This document shows, in pieces, positions 27,156-36,142 of a stretch of 64,000 nt of DNA. Positions within the stretch are counted from its first letter, which is position 1, and the number at the start of each line of letters is the position of its first letter. Source of the stretch: Ignavibacterium sp. GTDB taxonomy: Bacteria; Bacteroidota; Ignavibacteria; Ignavibacteriales; Ignavibacteriaceae. Made by a program: the position numbers and the translations under genes. The stretch covers positions 1,020,903 through 1,084,902 of the forward strand of contig JAVSMP010000001.1 of assembly GCA_032027145.1 (NCBI GenBank). The letters run 5' to 3'. The notes under the pieces were generated by a model that saw only the letters and a program-made list of their open reading frames with translations, made no database searches and had not been told where the DNA came from.

Positions 27156-29084
27156 ATGTATAAAAGAATTGCAATCCTTTTTTTGATGATTCAGTTTTAT
27201 CCGGCTGCACAAGTTGTTGATTCTCTTGAATCAAAAGTTAAAATAATAAATGATACTGTTTTTACTGTTCAGGATTCAGTTTTATTAAATGATTCTCTGC
27301 TTGCTTCTGTCAAGAAGGATTTAATTATTCCTTTACACTCTTCAACATTATCTGACAAACATTTTATTATCAGTAATAACCAGATTACTCACAATGATTA
27401 TAAATATACCGGGGATTACCTGAGATTATTCCCTTTTAACTTTATAAAAGATTTGGGATTTACCGGGCAGCCTAATGAAACTTTTCTTTATGGAGTTGGC
27501 AATAGTTCTATCAGCTATTTGTTGGATGGAATATCAATAAATAAAACTTTTTCAAATTCGTTTAACTTGAATATGATTCAAAGTGAAGATATTGATTCGA
27601 TTGAAATTATTCCGCTGCCAAGAGGATTTTTATATGGTGCAGATAATAATCCGGTTAGTATAAATTTTATAACAAAAGATTCTGTAAGACTTCAGCCTTA
27701 TTCAAGATTAAGATATTATCAGGGCGCAAACCGCAATCTGATGCTCGATGGCAGCTTTGATGTCCATTTAATGAAAAGATTAATTGGCTCATTCTCAGTT
27801 ACAAACAGAATACTTGACAGAACTTATAAGGCAACCGATTTCTCAATATGGCAGGGAAAGTTTAAACTTAAATATCTTTTATTAAACGATATTAACATTA
27901 TAGCTTCATACAACATAACAGATTACAAAGCCGGTTACAGCGGCGGAGTTAATGTTGATAGTATTTTATCTCTAGGGAAAAATCCAGATAACATAATGTA
28001 TGACTTCCGTACTGCACCTGTGTTGTATCCTGATGGAAAAATAAGTGTGTTAACCCATTTACCGAGATTAAGAGTTTTAGCAGCTCCGGTTAACTGGCTA
28101 AAGACAGATGCAAGTGTTTTTTATTTTTATAATGATTATGATAAAAAGACAAATGATAGAGAATATGCAGAGACTAAAACTTTTGGTTTTAATATCAACA
28201 ATAAAATTAATCACGGTGTGTTTAATCTTGATATAAATCTTGATTATGAAAAAAGTAAAATCTCAGCAACTGATACAATTACACAAATCCCATTAAGTTA
28301 TCTGCTAAAACAAAATTTTAACAACCTATCCGCCGCAGTTGCTTTTTCCTTAAATATTGACAGCGTAGCTATTCCATCTATATTTTATAAAATATCTAAA
28401 AACAGTTTAGATTATTCGAGGTTTGATCAACAAGAAAACATAGAAAAATTAAGTAATGGTGTTGGTATAGATGTGTTGTTTAACTTAAAGAAATCTTTAG
28501 CTGTTTATATAGGGGCTTCATATTTAAGACCGGATAAGACATCTTCTTCAGGGTTTTCGTTTATTGAAGCGGGGTTAAAATATTGTTCAGATATTTTTAC
28601 AGGCGAAGTTAAATACTTCCTGAATGAATATACTTATTCAAAGTATATGTGGAATCATATTTTCAGCTCTGGAAACTTAAATGGATTTTCCGGAAGTATT
28701 AAACTTAATTATAATGTTTTTCTTCTTGAATCATCTTTATCTTTTTACTCTGCAAACAATAATCACACTATAAATGTTCCCGACTTTCAAACGCAAACCG
28801 GATTATATTATAAAAGCATTTTATTTAAAGATAATCTTAACCTTAAGACTGGTTTTGTTTTTTATTACACTGGTAAGAATAAAGTCTTCACTTATGAAAA
28901 TGGTTTACTTGAAGTTCCATCATCATATAAGCTTGATTTTACACTTGTTGGTGAGATCCAAAAAACTGCAATAGTGTATTTTACTTTAGAGAATGTGTTT
29001 GATAATGATTTTTATATAACGCCTTACTATCCAATGCCTGAAAGAAACATAAGATTTGGTGTAGCCTGGGAAATGTTTAATTAA
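27156..29084 (+). CDS. TonB-dependent-receptor-like outer-membrane protein
   Basis: 642 aa. A signal peptide (residues 1-19) and about 60 poorly conserved residues are followed by a plug-like domain (VGNSSISYLLDGISINKTFS, IDSIEIIPLPRGFLYGADNN, VSINFITKD), then a long beta-rich barrel with alternating aromatic strands, ending RNIRFGVAWEMFN. The plug strands LLDGI and IEIIPLPRG correspond to family motifs (VDG, IEVLRGP). It is shorter than most such receptors, and no SusD-like partner or evident TonB box is seen. The ligand is unknown. Confidence 0.75.
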   Translation: MYKRIAILFLMIQFYPAAQVVDSLESKVKIINDTVFTVQDSVLLNDSLLASVKKDLIIPLHSSTLSDKHFIISNNQITHNDYKYTGDYLRLFPFNFIKDLGFTGQPNETFLYGVGNSSISYLLDGISINKTFSNSFNLNMIQSEDIDSIEIIPLPRGFLYGADNNPVSINFITKDSVRLQPYSRLRYYQGANRNLMLDGSFDVHLMKRLIGSFSVTNRILDRTYKATDFSIWQGKFKLKYLLLNDINIIASYNITDYKAGYSGGVNVDSILSLGKNPDNIMYDFRTAPVLYPDGKISVLTHLPRLRVLAAPVNWLKTDASVFYFYNDYDKKTNDREYAETKTFGFNINNKINHGVFNLDINLDYEKSKISATDTITQIPLSYLLKQNFNNLSAAVAFSLNIDSVAIPSIFYKISKNSLDYSRFDQQENIEKLSNGVGIDVLFNLKKSLAVYIGASYLRPDKTSSSGFSFIEAGLKYCSDIFTGEVKYFLNEYTYSKYMWNHIFSSGNLNGFSGSIKLNYNVFLLESSLSFYSANNNHTINVPDFQTQTGLYYKSILFKDNLNLKTGFVFYYTGKNKVFTYENGLLEVPSSYKLDFTLVGEIQKTAIVYFTLENVFDNDFYITPYYPMPERNIRFGVAWEMFN

Positions 29085-29085
29085 A

Positions 29086-29162
29086 AATGGAACACGGATC
29101 GAACTGATCAAAACGTATTAATCCGTTTAAATCAGTTGCATCAGTTAAATCCGCGTGCCATT
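29086..29162. repeat. dispersed imperfect palindromic repeat, copy 1 (family A)
   Basis: AATGG-ACACGGAT-AACTGAT on the left matches, inverted, AATGGCACGCGGAT-AACTGAT from the right, with AATCAGTT/AACTGAT units in the middle. It occupies the gap between two convergent genes (stops at 29084 and 29167) and could work as a bidirectional transcription end. A closely related copy is at 36143-36231 and a more distant one at 52149-52230. Confidence 0.7.
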
Positions 29163-29166
29163 ATAT

Positions 29167-29886
29167 CTACAAACTCAGCATCTCTTTAAACTTAACAGCC
29201 TGTCTTCTTGAAACTTCGATTTTATGTCCACCTTTAAGCTTAGCCAATAATCCGCCGTTTAGCCATGGCTCGATACTCTCAACCCATTTAAGATTTATAA
29301 TATGTTTTCTGCTTGCACGGAAAAACGACTTGTTATCTAATCTTTCATCAAGATAATTTAATGTGCGTAGTATAAGTGGTTTATTGTCATCAAAAAATAA
29401 CCTTACATAATTACCTTCAGATTCAAGCAATCTCACTTTTTCTAATTTTACAAACCAGCATTTATCTCCGTCTCTAACAAAAACCTGATCATCGGCAGTA
29501 AGGATTTCCTGAGCAAGAGTGTGTGATTTTTCTTTTCGTCTTCCCTCAATAAGTTTTTTTATTGATTCTGCAAGCCGTGATGGTTCGATTGGTTTTAAGA
29601 GGTAATCAAGTGCATTAAACTCAAAAGCCTTTAAGGCATATTCATCATAAGCCGTAGTGAAAATAACTTTTGGTACATTATCAAGTTCCTCCAGAAGCTC
29701 AAATCCATTTTTACCCGGCATCTGAATATCCAGAAAAATAACATCGGGGTTAAGTTCTGATATTTTATTGTGTGCATCATCTGCGTTTACTGCTTCGCCG
29801 ATTACTTCAATTTCTTTAAATGGCTCTAATAATCTGATTAATTCAGTTCTTGCTAATCTTTCGTCATCAATTATTAATGCTTTCAT
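29167..29886 (-). CDS. LytTR-family response regulator (pair 2)
   Basis: 239 aa. Receiver domain: IIDDER acidic pocket, phospho-acceptor Asp53 in VIFLDIQMPGKNG, FTTAYDEYA and Lys98 in DYLLKPIEPSRL. The C-terminal LytTR domain (residues ~140-237) has KVRLLESEGNYVRLFF, FFRASRKHIINLKWVESI and IEVSRRQAVKFKEML. Its start overlaps the stop of the kinase gene by 4 bp (ATGA), indicating translational coupling. The targets are unknown. Confidence 0.94.
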   Translation of the reverse strand: MKALIIDDERLARTELIRLLEPFKEIEVIGEAVNADDAHNKISELNPDVIFLDIQMPGKNGFELLEELDNVPKVIFTTAYDEYALKAFEFNALDYLLKPIEPSRLAESIKKLIEGRRKEKSHTLAQEILTADDQVFVRDGDKCWFVKLEKVRLLESEGNYVRLFFDDNKPLILRTLNYLDERLDNKSFFRASRKHIINLKWVESIEPWLNGGLLAKLKGGHKIEVSRRQAVKFKEMLSL

Positions 29887-31007
29887 AATCTTGTATCTCC
29901 TGATGGAATTTTAAGTGTTGCTAAAACTATATTTTTGTTTTCATTACTTAAAGACAATGATGCTTTTTCTCCATATAAAAGAGAAAGCCTTTGTTTAGTA
30001 TTACTAATGCCAAAACCCTGAGAAATTTTTAAAGCAGTTTCATTAAACTGCCCGTTGTTTCTTATTTGAATTATTAATGTTGATTCATCAGTAGAAGCAG
30101 TAATATCAACCTCTCCGCCTCCGGTTAATTTTGAAATTCCGTGCTTAATTCCGTTTTCAACCAATGTCTGAACCATCATCGGCGGAATTTCAACCCTGTC
30201 TGCAGAGGGAGTTGAGCTGATATTATATTGTAATCTTTCTTCAAATCGGATTTTTTCCAGATCAAGATAATCTCGAATGGTTTTTAATTCATCAGAAAGA
30301 GGCACTGTTTCGGTTCTTTCAATTCTTAGAGTATATCTCATAATGTTAGAAAGTTTTGTAATTGCATCTTTTGCTCTTTGTGGATCTTCTTCAATCAAGG
30401 CTCTAATACTGTTCATTGCATTAAACATAAAATGAGGATTTAACTGAGCCTTTAATGTCTTAAGCTCAAAATCTTTTACAGCTGCCTCAAAAATTAGAGT
30501 TTCAATCTCAGCTTTTTTGGAATTTTCAAAATAGTGAATGGCAAAATAAATAAGCGACCATACAAGCATTATACTTGTTAAATTAATTATACTTACTGCG
30601 ATGGAAGCTGTTAAATGTTGAGCATCTTTTTCAACTCCAAGTAAATAACCAGTGAAAAAAACAGGTATATAAATTATTAAACCGGTTATAAAGCTGCCAG
30701 TGATAACCCTTGGTGCAATTTTTCTTAATGGTAAAACAGACCAATTATTCTTCTTTATATAATAACGATAAAAATGAGATGCTGCTAAACCGATAATTCC
30801 CAGTGTCATCCATAAAACTATTCTGTTGAATGTGATTGATTCAAACGAAGAAATTATCAAAAGATTTACAACAGTGAATAATCCCCAGCCGGAAACCTGA
30901 GTTATCCAATATAGATTTTTTCTTTTCAAAATATTTATTGTCTTATATAGATTTTCAGTCTGATATTTTTTTAAGCCAAGCTTTGTTTTAATTACTGCAG
31001 TATCCAT
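29883..31007 (-). CDS. LytS-type sensor histidine kinase (pair 2)
   Basis: 374 aa. Four membrane spans lie within residues 38-160. The kinase core has His192 in LNPHFMFNAMNSIRALIEED, the N-box MMVQTLVENGIKHGISK and the G-box GFGISNTKQRLSLLYG. It overlaps the regulator gene. No separate sensing domain is visible. It is paralogous in layout to the kinase at 4936-5982, but the sequences differ clearly. Confidence 0.93.
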   Translation of the reverse strand: MDTAVIKTKLGLKKYQTENLYKTINILKRKNLYWITQVSGWGLFTVVNLLIISSFESITFNRIVLWMTLGIIGLAASHFYRYYIKKNNWSVLPLRKIAPRVITGSFITGLIIYIPVFFTGYLLGVEKDAQHLTASIAVSIINLTSIMLVWSLIYFAIHYFENSKKAEIETLIFEAAVKDFELKTLKAQLNPHFMFNAMNSIRALIEEDPQRAKDAITKLSNIMRYTLRIERTETVPLSDELKTIRDYLDLEKIRFEERLQYNISSTPSADRVEIPPMMVQTLVENGIKHGISKLTGGGEVDITASTDESTLIIQIRNNGQFNETALKISQGFGISNTKQRLSLLYGEKASLSLSNENKNIVLATLKIPSGDTRL

Positions 31008-31375
31008 TTCAAATATAATCTTAACAAAATTAAAATAGAATCAGGTTGTTCCTGTGCCGAAACTTATAGGTTGAATAGCTTATAACAGGAACCTTTTTTA
31101 TGATTGGTAAAGAAATGTGATAGAAGGGAAATATATAAACAATGAAAAAATTTCTTGTGTCAGTCTGTACCTGTGAAAGACTGATTAAATTTAACGCCAC
31201 ACTTTGACTATGCAAAGTGCAACTAACCAAATCTGCATTTTCATAGAATTTGTCAGGAATAAAAATGTTGAGCTCAGCAATCCTTAATACAACCCAAATG
31301 AATTGACCAAAAACTTTACTGAATATTGGTTAATAACAATTATAATTCTCTAAAAAAATTTCCTTAAAGATTATT
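31008..31375. other. 368-bp intergenic region with hairpins
   Basis: No supported gene (a 66-codon minus-strand frame inside has no RBS or family). A hairpin GTTCCTGT / ACAGGAAC (about 31049-31096) is followed by CC and T6 on the plus strand, where no gene ends. A short ACTTTG/CAAAGT pair lies at 31199-31216. The region probably contains the promoter of the kinase-regulator pair. Confidence 0.35.
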
Positions 31376-32731
31376 TCACAAGGAAATTATATCATTATAG
31401 ATTATGAAAGCCATCAACAGAAGCAGAAGAACTAATCCTGTATTTTGTATTGCCGCTTTGATCTTAATAGGTATTTCCCTCTTGATTATAGCTTCAATTA
31501 TTATCATTACTAAATGACCACCATCTAAAACAGGGAACGGCATTATGTTAAGTATTGCAAGGCTAAGACTTAGCAGTGCAAGAAAATATAAGAAACTTGC
31601 TATACCCGAATCTGCGGACTTTGCAGCAATTTGTGCAATCTTAATCGGTCCGCCAAAAGCTTTTTTAACTTCAATATTACCCGAGAAAACTTTTCCTATC
31701 ATCTGAAAAGTAAGTGCTGTTAATTTCTCAATATCTTTCCAGCCATAATAAATAGATTCAAATGCTCCGTAGGTTTGCATTTTTGTCTCGCCCATAAGTG
31801 TTGTAAAAAGAACAACTCCTATTTTTGAATCTTCGCCGGGTGTAACCGCGATGTTAATCTCTTCGGATTTACGTTTAACTACAAGCTGAATTTCTTTCCC
31901 TTTATTTGCAGAAATTAATTCAGTTGCTTGTTTTGTTGAGTAGAGTGGAGTTCCGTTTAAACTTAGCAAAATATCACCGGTTTGAAGTCCGGATTTTTCT
32001 GCTGGTGAATCTTTTAGAACATCACCAATGCCAGGTTTTTCTCCTTGTGGAATCAGGTATTGAGATATGCTTTCATCTTCGGGAATTAATTTTCTATCAA
32101 TTAAAAGATTTTCTGTCTTGCCGTTACGTTCCAACTTAACATTTAAATTTTCACCAATTGTATTGATAAAAATATTTGAGCGAAGTTCTTCCCAATTGTT
32201 AATTTGTTTTCCGTTAATACTTAATATCTTATCTCCGGATTGGAATCCAGACAATGCTGCAGGGCTACCTTCTTCTACAAAAGCAATTGTTGTAGTAGGT
32301 GTTATTGGTTTTCCATGGAAAAAAATTGCTCCCCAGAATATTATCCAGGAAAGCATAAGATTCATAAAAACGCCAGCAGTAATGACAAAAATTTTTGCCC
32401 ATAATGGTTTTGCGCGGAATTCGTAAGGCTGTGGTTCCTTTTCAACAAAACTTGTATCCATACTTTCGTCAACCATTCCTGCTATTTTAACATATCCTCC
32501 GAGCGGTAATAAACTTAATCGGTAATCTGTATTTCCTTCACCATCAAAATCTTTTGGCAGTTCACCGAATGAAAATCCGGATTTTCTATTCCAACCGAAC
32601 AATCTTTTTCCGAATCCAATAGCAAATACATCGGCACGCATACCGCATAACTTTGCAGCAGCAAAATGTCCAAACTCGTGAATGAAAACCAAAATGCCGA
32701 TTGTAATCGCAAAATAAATTATGTAATCCAT
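31376..32731 (-). CDS. rseP: RseP-type site-2 intramembrane zinc protease
   Basis: 451 aa. The catalytic motif HEFGH (His18, Glu19, His22) is in the first membrane helix, the second motif is NIMPFPVLDGGHL in the third-quarter helix, and two PDZ domains lie between (GSPAALSGFQSGDKILSING, DSPAEKSGLQTGDILLSLNG). In known systems it cuts anti-sigma factors or signal-peptide remnants in the membrane. It lies downstream of dxr on the same strand, a common pairing, but the 407-bp gap here is filled by a decayed gene and repeats. Confidence 0.96.
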   Translation of the reverse strand: MDYIIYFAITIGILVFIHEFGHFAAAKLCGMRADVFAIGFGKRLFGWNRKSGFSFGELPKDFDGEGNTDYRLSLLPLGGYVKIAGMVDESMDTSFVEKEPQPYEFRAKPLWAKIFVITAGVFMNLMLSWIIFWGAIFFHGKPITPTTTIAFVEEGSPAALSGFQSGDKILSINGKQINNWEELRSNIFINTIGENLNVKLERNGKTENLLIDRKLIPEDESISQYLIPQGEKPGIGDVLKDSPAEKSGLQTGDILLSLNGTPLYSTKQATELISANKGKEIQLVVKRKSEEINIAVTPGEDSKIGVVLFTTLMGETKMQTYGAFESIYYGWKDIEKLTALTFQMIGKVFSGNIEVKKAFGGPIKIAQIAAKSADSGIASFLYFLALLSLSLAILNIMPFPVLDGGHLVMIIIEAIIKREIPIKIKAAIQNTGLVLLLLLMAFIIYNDIISL

Positions 32732-32787
32732 TTTATTTGTAAACTCCTTAAACTAAGTCTTTTTATTATTTCGTTTTTTAAAATTGG

Positions 32788-32823
32788 TTCCGGATGCTTG
32801 ATTCCGGATACTCGATACTTGAT
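32788..32823. repeat. dispersed GGATAC repeat, copy 1 (family B)
   Basis: TTCCGGATGCTTGATTCCGG continues as ATACTCGATACTTGAT. The core GGATAC-N3-GATACTTGA recurs in inverted orientation at 33112-33152. The two copies flank the decayed gene at 32901-33088. Confidence 0.6.
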
Positions 32824-32900
32824 TTAAAATCATTTATCACTAAATGACTAGATTGAACTGATTGTAGAAATCAATTTATCTTCTTTTCTAAGATTTAATT

Positions 32901-33088
32901 TTAATAATTTCTTTTACCAAAACCTTCAACAATGTTTGATTTTGTTGATTTACTTGATCTTCTAATTTGACTGCCTTCTTCAAACAATTCAAACTTTGGC
33001 AAATTCAAAGTTATTTTATGAATACCAATCATAATTTCTTTTGCCAATTGCAAGATTTCCAAATCTTTATAATTTATTTTACTACCAT
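32901..33088 (-). pseudogene. remnant of a four-helix-bundle (23S rRNA IVS-encoded/S23-type) protein
   Basis: Minus-strand reading gives [37 protein letters not shown] and [23 protein letters not shown], then TAA at 32901-32903. This matches the family pattern (YKDLxVWQxA...F P...E...L..QIRRAxxSIxxNIAEGxGRR). The frame reaches no start: a nearby ATG (33086-33088) is offset by two bases, and the C-terminal half (helices 3-4) is missing after the stop. Known relatives are encoded in rRNA intervening sequences, as free genes, or as Avd in diversity-generating retroelements. No reverse transcriptase is nearby. Confidence 0.75.
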
Positions 33089-33111
33089 AATAAATCTAAA
33101 ATTTAATATAG

Positions 33112-33152
33112 CTTCAAGTATCTCGTATCCAGCATCTATCATCCAGCATCCA
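33112..33152. repeat. dispersed GGATAC repeat, copy 2, overlapping the dxr 3' end (family B)
   Basis: Read on the minus strand: CTGGATGCTGGATGATAGAT then GCTGGATACGAGATACTTGAA. It supplies the last four codons (Leu-Asp-Ala-Gly) and the TGA stop of dxr, so the repeat has reshaped the C-terminus of that protein. Inverted relative to the copy at 32788-32823. Confidence 0.6.
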
Positions 33153-34281
33153 GAACAAACTCTCTTGTTTTTCTATCGCACTCAAAAATTATTTCAATAT
33201 CAGGTTCGGAGTGATTTTCAATGTAGTTCAGTGCTTTTTCTATCAAATAAGGTATTTGAGAAAATTTGATCATTCCTTTTAAAAACTTATCGACAGCAAC
33301 TTCATTTGCTGCATTTAAAATACAAGGTGTTGTTCCACCAGTTCTTATTACATTATAGGCTAATTTTAAGCACTCAAACTTATCAAAATCAGGCTCAAAA
33401 AACGTAAAGTTATTTATTGCCGGCAGATCCGTACGCTTAAAATCATTTTTTAATCTTTCCGGAAATGTAAGCGCATATTGAATCGGTAATTTCATATCCG
33501 GCAGACCAAGCTGTGCTTTAATTGATCCATCAACAAACTGAACCATAGAATGGATTATTGATTGCGGATGAATAACGACACTAATTTTTTCGACAGGTAA
33601 ACCAAATAACCATCTTGCTTCAATAACTTCAAGTCCTTTATTCATCATTGTTGCGGAATCTATAGTAATTTTATTTCCCATTTTCCAGTTAGGATGGTTA
33701 AGCGCTTCATCCAAAGTGGCTGTTTCAAAAAATGTTTTTTCTTTATTTAGAAAAGGTCCGCCGGAAGCAGTTAAAATCAGCTTTTCAACTTCGTTTAGTT
33801 TTTCTCCAATCAGACATTGGTAGATTGCTGAATGCTCCGAATCAACTGGAATTATCTCGGCATTATTTTCAAGAACAAGTTTTGTAACAATTTCTCCAGC
33901 AACAACAAGAGTCTCTTTATTAGCCAGCGCAATTCTTTTTCCGCGTTTTATAGCTTCCAGCGTTGGCGCAAGTCCTGAAAACCCAACAATGGAGCCAAGC
34001 AGTACATCATAATCTCTTTCTGCAGCAGTATTTAATATTTGATCATAACCTGAAAGAACCTCACAAATATTACCGACATTAGATTTTAACTCCTTAGCTT
34101 TGCATTCATCAGTTACAACAACAAACTCAGGGTTAAACTCTTTTATTTGTTGTTCAAGTAAATCTATCCTTGAGTTAACAGTTAATCCGATAACACTGAA
34201 TCTATCAGAAAAATTACGGATAACATTAAGAGTATTAACACCAATTGAACCGGTTGAGCCTAATATAAAAACTTTTTTCAT
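33139..34281 (-). CDS. dxr: 1-deoxy-D-xylulose 5-phosphate reductoisomerase
   Basis: 380 aa. NADPH-binding GSTGSIG at residues 8-14, the substrate/metal motif VDSEHSAIYQCL, SGGPFLNKE, and NKGLEVIEARWLFGLP with VVIHPQSIIHSMVQFVDGS. It catalyses the second step of the MEP isoprenoid pathway; ispG of the same pathway is at 47889-49883. The length is on the short side of normal, and the C-terminal codons come from a dispersed repeat. Confidence 0.97.
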   Translation of the reverse strand: MKKVFILGSTGSIGVNTLNVIRNFSDRFSVIGLTVNSRIDLLEQQIKEFNPEFVVVTDECKAKELKSNVGNICEVLSGYDQILNTAAERDYDVLLGSIVGFSGLAPTLEAIKRGKRIALANKETLVVAGEIVTKLVLENNAEIIPVDSEHSAIYQCLIGEKLNEVEKLILTASGGPFLNKEKTFFETATLDEALNHPNWKMGNKITIDSATMMNKGLEVIEARWLFGLPVEKISVVIHPQSIIHSMVQFVDGSIKAQLGLPDMKLPIQYALTFPERLKNDFKRTDLPAINNFTFFEPDFDKFECLKLAYNVIRTGGTTPCILNAANEVAVDKFLKGMIKFSQIPYLIEKALNYIENHSEPDIEIIFECDRKTREFVLDAG

Positions 34282-34364
34282 TTGCTAAGAATTTGAATGC
34301 AAAAGTACCAAAGAATGATTTGTTTAGCAATTAAGACTTGTTTGGGTGTGATATACTTTTGGTT

Positions 34365-34401
34365 AATAAAAAAGCCAATCACTTCTGTGTGACTGGCTTT
34401 T
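34365..34401 (-). terminator. intrinsic terminator of the VWA lipoprotein gene
   Basis: On the minus strand, AAAGCCAGTCAC, loop ACAGAA, GTGATTGGC (one G-T wobble) then T6. It lies 34 bp past the stop at 34435. On the plus strand the same hairpin has one mismatch and a shorter T-run. Confidence 0.8.
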
Positions 34402-34434
34402 AACAAATTTATCAGCTTACGCTAATACGTTACA

Positions 34435-35514
34435 CTAATACGTTACATTAAATGTCTGAACACCATCAGCTGTAGAGGTAATTACTGTGATTTTAACAGT
34501 ATGAGCTTTACCTGTTTGTGATGTAACATATTCAACAAGATAGCTGTTTGCAAGAGCGCCGGCAACTGGAAGATCCTTTAATGATAAACCGGTTGCATCG
34601 TAAGGTATGAATTTAATAGTACCGCCGGTGCAGAGTGAAACCTCCCAAGGTCTTTCGTTATATTGATTCCAGCTGGAATAAGTTGTATCAGCACTATAAA
34701 TAGTGTGAATTGTTGCCTTGCCGCTGAGTAAACTGCAAGCTTGTGCATTTGTCCAATGTATTCCATCCATATTCTGAGTTGGTTCATCGGTAAATAAAAC
34801 CATGACACGCTGAGCTCCTGGTCTCCAGGAATAAACTGAATCTGCAAAAAATGCAGCCATTACACCGTTTTCATCTCCTGCATAACCAAAGTTAAGTGCT
34901 CTGTTATAAAGGTTAGCGCTATCAGGTCCTGAAAAACCTTCGGTTCTATAGGTACCAGTAGAATGATTTAAGTAAGTGCTAAGTTTTTGAGCAGTGGTAA
35001 AATTAATTCCGCCATTAATATCGCCGCTTACAGAAAAACCAACCACTGCAAATTTTACATCAAGTCCGCTTGCCTGCAAGAAATTTGCAAATTCAATTAT
35101 ACTTGCAGCAACTGAATCAGCTTCCTGATCCATACTACCTGAGTTATCAACTAAAAACACCACATCTGCAGTAAGAATATTGCCTGATCCAACTTTTGTT
35201 ACTTTCAATCCTTTTACAACTCCATCTTCTTGTATAAAAAGATTAGAGCTTTGTGGACTTGAAGAATTATAGTTAAATACAATTGGTTGTTGTGTTGTAG
35301 GATCAAGCAAGCCGAGAAGGTTTAATTTTATTCTGTTACCAGCAGCAGTAAATGTTGCAGACGGCAAAACATTGTTTTTTGTCGGTGCCGGTACTGTTAC
35401 ACCTGATGGATCAGCGGGAATATCGGAATTATCTGCAGGTGTTTCAGCAGAATCGCAAGAGAAATAGATTATTGATGTAAATGAAAAAAGTAAGATCAAA
35501 AATAATTTACGCAT
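34435..35514 (-). CDS. von Willebrand factor A domain lipoprotein
   Basis: 359 aa. Lipoprotein signal ending IIYFSC (Cys20), a Pro/Asp-rich linker (residues 22-50), then a VWA domain from about residue 115 with the MIDAS motif DNSGS in VFLVDNSGSMDQEAD and later VMVLFTDEPTQ. It ends with a beta-rich segment (AHTVKITVITSTADGVQTF). Metal-dependent protein binding at the cell envelope is likely; partners are unknown. Own terminator, hence a single-gene unit. Confidence 0.85.
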   Translation of the reverse strand: MRKLFLILLFSFTSIIYFSCDSAETPADNSDIPADPSGVTVPAPTKNNVLPSATFTAAGNRIKLNLLGLLDPTTQQPIVFNYNSSSPQSSNLFIQEDGVVKGLKVTKVGSGNILTADVVFLVDNSGSMDQEADSVAASIIEFANFLQASGLDVKFAVVGFSVSGDINGGINFTTAQKLSTYLNHSTGTYRTEGFSGPDSANLYNRALNFGYAGDENGVMAAFFADSVYSWRPGAQRVMVLFTDEPTQNMDGIHWTNAQACSLLSGKATIHTIYSADTTYSSWNQYNERPWEVSLCTGGTIKFIPYDATGLSLKDLPVAGALANSYLVEYVTSQTGKAHTVKITVITSTADGVQTFNVTY

Positions 35515-35867
35515 GTTATTTAATCCTTTTAATTGTTGATAGTTATTTAGTTATGAAATAATACTCAATTCTGATTTCCAAATATAAAACTGAATTGTCT
35601 AAGTAAAAATTACTTTAAGCGATAAAATTTCACACAATGGTTTTGTTAATAAATGTTATAACAATATTAGTAAGTTTATTATTAGAACATTATTTAATAA
35701 CAAAGATTATTCCATTTGATTTTTCGTAGGAGCAGGAATTATTTATTTCTTTTTAGCTTCTTTTTGACAAGATATAATTGGATATTAAGACAAAATGCAG
35801 GTCAGAAGTAGGATTTACAATCTACTATTACAGATTTAGCCGCTAATTATTAGTCTCATTTTAATAT
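35515..35867. other. intergenic region, nothing recognised
   Basis: AT-rich upstream region of the lipoprotein gene, about 350 bp. No frame with protein-like composition or RNA family was seen. Likely holds the lipoprotein promoter and a lost upstream part of the adjacent TonB remnant. Confidence 0.35.
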
Positions 35868-36137
35868 TTTGAAACCAATCAACTCATTAATGAAGATGAT
35901 TTTTTACCAATGGTTGAAAATATGCACGGGCTAATTAGTGGAATGTATGTAATACAAAGTAAAATAAAATATCCCCGAAGAGGTAGAACAGAATGAGATA
36001 GAAACTAAAGTCTTAATGATGAATGTAATAAAGCCGCAATGGATGTAATTACGAAAATAAAATTCACTCCCGGAATTAAAGACAACAAACTTGTAAAAGC
36101 AGAAGTAACAATTCCCGTTATGTTTAAGTTGTCTTAA
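35868..36137 (+). pseudogene. remnant of a TonB-family energy transducer (C-terminal domain)
   Basis: Plus-strand reading gives ETNQLINEDDFLPMVENM, HGLISGMYVIQSKIKYP-RRGRTE, then TGA and TAA stops in a degenerate section, then CNKAAMDVITKIKFTPGIKD and NKLVKAEVTIPVMFKLS with TAA at 36135-36137. IQSKIKYP, AAMDVI..KFTPG and VTIPVMFKL are the hallmark blocks of the TonB C-terminal domain. About 20-25 residues that normally join the two blocks are missing, and there are in-frame stops, so it is inactive. The N-terminal membrane anchor and Pro-rich linker are not visible. Confidence 0.8.
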
Positions 36138-36142
36138 ATACA

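Noticed and set aside
31030-31230. 66-codon minus-strand frame
   Set aside because: Composition is not protein-like, no RBS, and it spans the hairpins upstream of rseP.
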